NCBI GenBank assembly: GCA_017940105.1
Contig: JAGAZG010000191.1
Span: 1 to 7,151 of the forward strand
DNA from: Mailhella sp.
GTDB lineage: Bacteria; Desulfobacterota; Desulfovibrionia; Desulfovibrionales; Desulfovibrionaceae
Direction of reading: 5' to 3'
Length of the DNA stretch: 7,151 bases
The position numbers and the translations under genes were made by a program. Position 1 is the first letter of the stretch, and the number at the start of each line of letters is the position of its first letter. The notes beneath the pieces were generated by a model. That model was not told the DNA's origin. It searched no databases and saw nothing but the letters and a program-made list of their open reading frames with translations. Shown here in pieces: positions 5,430 to 7,151 of this stretch.

Positions 5430-6280
5430 TGAGCAGGCGTTTTCTTCCCCTTGCTGCGGTTGTTGCTGCTGCCATAGTATTGCTGCTGCAGCAGGCCCTT
5501 TTCATAGTTAACCAGACTGAACAGGCTCTTGTCATTCAGCTGGGGCATCCGCTTTCCACTATCTATAAGCCAGGTCTTCACATCAAGGTGCCTTTTGTTC
5601 AGAATGTCGTGTATTTTGAAGCCCGCATACTTGATTATGACGCCCGCCCTGCAGAAGCTTTGACCAGCGATCTGAAGTCAATTGTACTGGATAACTATGC
5701 TCGCTGGAAGATTGTGGATCCATTGCAGTTTTACCGCACCATGCGCACAGAAGCCAATGCACAGGCACGACTTGATGCCGTGATTTATTCGCAGATCAGG
5801 GCGCATGTGGGGCGCCATACCCTGACGCAGGTCGTTGCCGATGAACGCACATCCATTATGGAATCTGTAACGGCAAAAGCTTCGGATCAGATGAGCGAGT
5901 TCGGCATAGAAATTGTGGACGTCCGCATAAAGCGTACCGACTTGCCGGCGGAGAACCAGAGGGCTATTTTTGACAGAATGCGCGCTGAGCGTGAACGTCA
6001 GGCAACTCAGTATCGGTCTGAAGGTTCAGAAGAATCGACAAAGATTCGTTCTGGAGCAGAAAAAGAGCGTGCTGTTATTTTGGCAGAAGCCAGAAAAAAG
6101 GCAGAAGTGCTGCGCGGTCAGGGTGAGGCCGAGGCCACCCGCATTTATGCAGAAGCCTTTTCAAAAGCTCCGGAATTTTTTGCATTTCAGCGTGGACTTG
6201 AAGCCCTGAAAAAGTCACTGGGTGAAAATACCAGGATGGTGCTTACTCCTGACAGTCCTCTCATTCAGCCGCTTAAATAA
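5429..6280 (+). CDS. hflC: HflC, SPFH-family partner of HflK
   Basis: The 283-aa product is the usual length and form of HflC. An uncleaved N-terminal membrane anchor at about 5-27 (FLPLAAVVAAAIVLLLQQAL) precedes the SPFH domain (about 24-200), with the family features NQTEQALVIQLG, GLHIKVPFVQNV, LDYDARPAE and the DVRIKRTDLP motif. An Ala/Glu/Arg-rich coiled coil (about 190-245, with GEAEATRIYAEAF) and APEFFAFQRGLEALKKSLG near the C-terminus follow. The ATG overlaps the hflK stop (TAATG) and GGGAGGGG lies about ten bases upstream inside hflK, so the two subunits are translationally coupled, as expected for partners needed in equal amounts. Nothing in the sequence suggests damage. Confidence 0.96.
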   Translation: MSRRFLPLAAVVAAAIVLLLQQALFIVNQTEQALVIQLGHPLSTIYKPGLHIKVPFVQNVVYFEARILDYDARPAEALTSDLKSIVLDNYARWKIVDPLQFYRTMRTEANAQARLDAVIYSQIRAHVGRHTLTQVVADERTSIMESVTAKASDQMSEFGIEIVDVRIKRTDLPAENQRAIFDRMRAERERQATQYRSEGSEESTKIRSGAEKERAVILAEARKKAEVLRGQGEAEATRIYAEAFSKAPEFFAFQRGLEALKKSLGENTRMVLTPDSPLIQPLK

Positions 6281-6895
6281 GTGCAGAAAATGCAGCTTGA
6301 CGGTGAAAATACTTTTACATCCATGGGACCGCAGCCGTTTGCCGGCCCGGCCCCTGTTTTTTTTGTAGGTACGTACGATAGCCATGACCGGCCTAATATC
6401 ATGGCGGCTGCCATGGCGGGCCTCTGCTGCACACAGCCGCCCTGTGTTGCTTTATCGGTAAATAAAACTACATGGACACATTCGGCCATTGAACAGCGTG
6501 GCGCTTTCACTCTTAGCATTCCCAGCAGTGAAATGGCAGGCAAGCTGGATTTTTGCGGGCTTGCTTCTGGCAGAAGCGAAAGCAAGTTTTATGCCCTGGG
6601 GCTTACGCCGGCAGTAGGTGAACATGTCGATGCTCCGTATATCAGGGAATGCCCGATGGTGATAGAATTGCTGGTACGGCAGGCTTTTTCACTGGGAGCC
6701 TATACGCAGTTCGTCGGGGAGATTATGGACGTAAAAATACGTTCAGACTGCCTGATGCGGGACGGCATGCCTGATCCTGCGCAATTAGATGCGCTGACCT
6801 TTTTTCCTCTTGTCGGAGAATATTATAAAACCGGCGTTTTCGCAGCACGAGCCTTCGCCATAGGCAAGACGATTTTGCGGGTTGAAAGCACATAG
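6281..6895 (+). CDS. flavoredoxin-like flavin reductase (FMN-binding)
   Basis: The protein (204 aa from GTG 6281, 201 aa from ATG 6290) belongs to the flavin-reductase-like FMN-binding split-barrel family. It most resembles flavoredoxin, an FMN electron carrier described in Desulfovibrio. Family features: PAPVFFVGTYDSHDRPNIMA (24-43), the CC/PP turn AGLCCTQPPCVALSV (46-60), FTLSIPSSE (77-85), CGLASGRSESKFYALGLTP (92-110), DAPYIRECPMVIE (117-129), TQFVGEIMDV (141-150) and the GVFAARAFAIGK tail. It is cytoplasmic, with no signal peptide. The GTG directly abuts the hflC stop; ATG 6290 is an equal or better start, and neither has a good Shine-Dalgarno, so translation probably depends on termination at hflC. 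No terminator follows. Orthology to the characterised flavoredoxin is likely but not provable here. Confidence 0.88.
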   Translation: MQKMQLDGENTFTSMGPQPFAGPAPVFFVGTYDSHDRPNIMAAAMAGLCCTQPPCVALSVNKTTWTHSAIEQRGAFTLSIPSSEMAGKLDFCGLASGRSESKFYALGLTPAVGEHVDAPYIRECPMVIELLVRQAFSLGAYTQFVGEIMDVKIRSDCLMRDGMPDPAQLDALTFFPLVGEYYKTGVFAARAFAIGKTILRVEST

Positions 6896-6931
6896 TGCAG
6901 TGATGTTGAAAAAATATCTGCAAAAAAGTCA

Positions 6932-6960
6932 TTGACAAAAGAGGCGGAAAAGGGGATGTT
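6932..6960 (+). promoter_or_regulatory. possible upstream rRNA promoter (P1)
   Basis: A perfect TTGACA (6932-6937) follows two A-tracts (6909-6914 and 6922-6927, UP-element-like). Seventeen bases downstream is GATGTT (6955-6960), a poor -10 box. Plausible as the distal promoter of the rRNA operon because rRNA operons often have tandem promoters, but weak. Confidence 0.35.
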
Positions 6961-7011
6961 GACCTTCCGCGCTTGAGCACAGGCGCTCCGAAAAAAACTT
7001 GAAAGTTTTAG

Positions 7012-7040
7012 TTGACAAAGGGAGCGTGAAGGTGCATAAA
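7012..7040 (+). promoter_or_regulatory. main rRNA operon promoter (P2)
   Basis: TTGACA (7012-7017), a 17-base spacer and CATAAA (7035-7040) are preceded by A/T-rich sequence from 6991 (AAAAAAACTTGAAAGTTTTA), like an UP element. The -10 is followed by a GC-rich stretch (GCCGAACGCCGCG), the discriminator type linked to stringent control. This is the strongest promoter before the expected 16S gene. Confidence 0.65.
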
Positions 7041-7151
7041 GCCGAACGCCGCGAAGGAACGGAGTTTCTGAGCGAGGTTCTTTGACAAGTGAAGAGCGAG
7101 TTGGAAAGAGAACTTTGAGTTCGAAAAGAGGAAGAAATTTCTCTTTGAATC
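7041..7151 (+). other. rRNA operon leader with boxA-like element (16S beyond the edge)
   Basis: The last 111 bases have no reading frame of interest and look like a pre-16S leader. GGTTCTTTGACAA (7076-7088) resembles the boxA antitermination element and the conserved CTTTGA-type leader sequence before bacterial 16S genes. Purine-rich sequence and a short dyad (AGAG at 7127-7130 with CTCT at 7141-7144) follow. The 16S 5' end itself is not present. The TTGACA within boxA has no -10 partner and is not called a promoter. Confidence 0.6.

Noticed and set aside
7082..7110. TTGACA at 7082-7087 as a third rRNA promoter
   Set aside because: No -10 box is found 16-18 bases downstream (AAAGAG), and the sequence is better explained as the boxA-like leader element.

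Overview
The window looks like Desulfovibrionaceae DNA (a Desulfovibrio-type sulfate reducer or close relative). The evidence is the flavoredoxin-like flavin reductase, a HflK beginning MNWDWDKLQEKR, and, at the left, a type III secretion (T3SS) chaperone/effector-type gene pair; T3SS genes are known in several members of this family. Genus and species cannot be fixed from the sequence alone.

The window has two halves. The left half (1-3950) is accessory DNA. At its edge are three consecutive hairpins, the last a good rightward Rho-independent terminator (110-150). About 275 bases without a convincing gene follow. Next comes a leftward operon read from a promoter near 3375-3404: a CesT/Tir-type secretion chaperone (157 aa), a 671-aa putative secreted effector with internal helical repeats, a short gene broken by a one-base frameshift, and a 30-aa hydrophobic peptide whose start overlaps the stop of the broken gene (ATGA). 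The operon is followed on its right by two broken genes meeting nearly end to end: the C-terminus of a UmuC-type DNA polymerase V subunit (leftward) and the C-terminus of a tyrosine recombinase (rightward). The recombinase fragment stops 18 bases from the 3' end of a tRNA-Arg(ACG) gene, the usual position of an island or prophage integrase. I read the left half as a decayed, tRNA-associated genomic island that still carries an intact-looking chaperone/effector pair.

The right half (3965-7151) is core chromosome: tRNA-Arg(ACG) with its own promoter and terminator (leftward), then a rightward hflK-hflC-flavin reductase operon with overlapping or abutting genes, then the promoters and leader of an rRNA operon whose 16S gene must begin just beyond the right edge. 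HflK and HflC form the membrane complex that restrains the FtsH protease. The flavin reductase is packed directly behind them and is probably co-translated. hflK has no visible Shine-Dalgarno, and its best promoter would start the transcript at or within a few bases of the ATG.

The most notable points are the orphan chaperone/effector pair, its coupled small genes (one frameshifted), the internal repeats of the effector, and the possible leaderless start of hflK.
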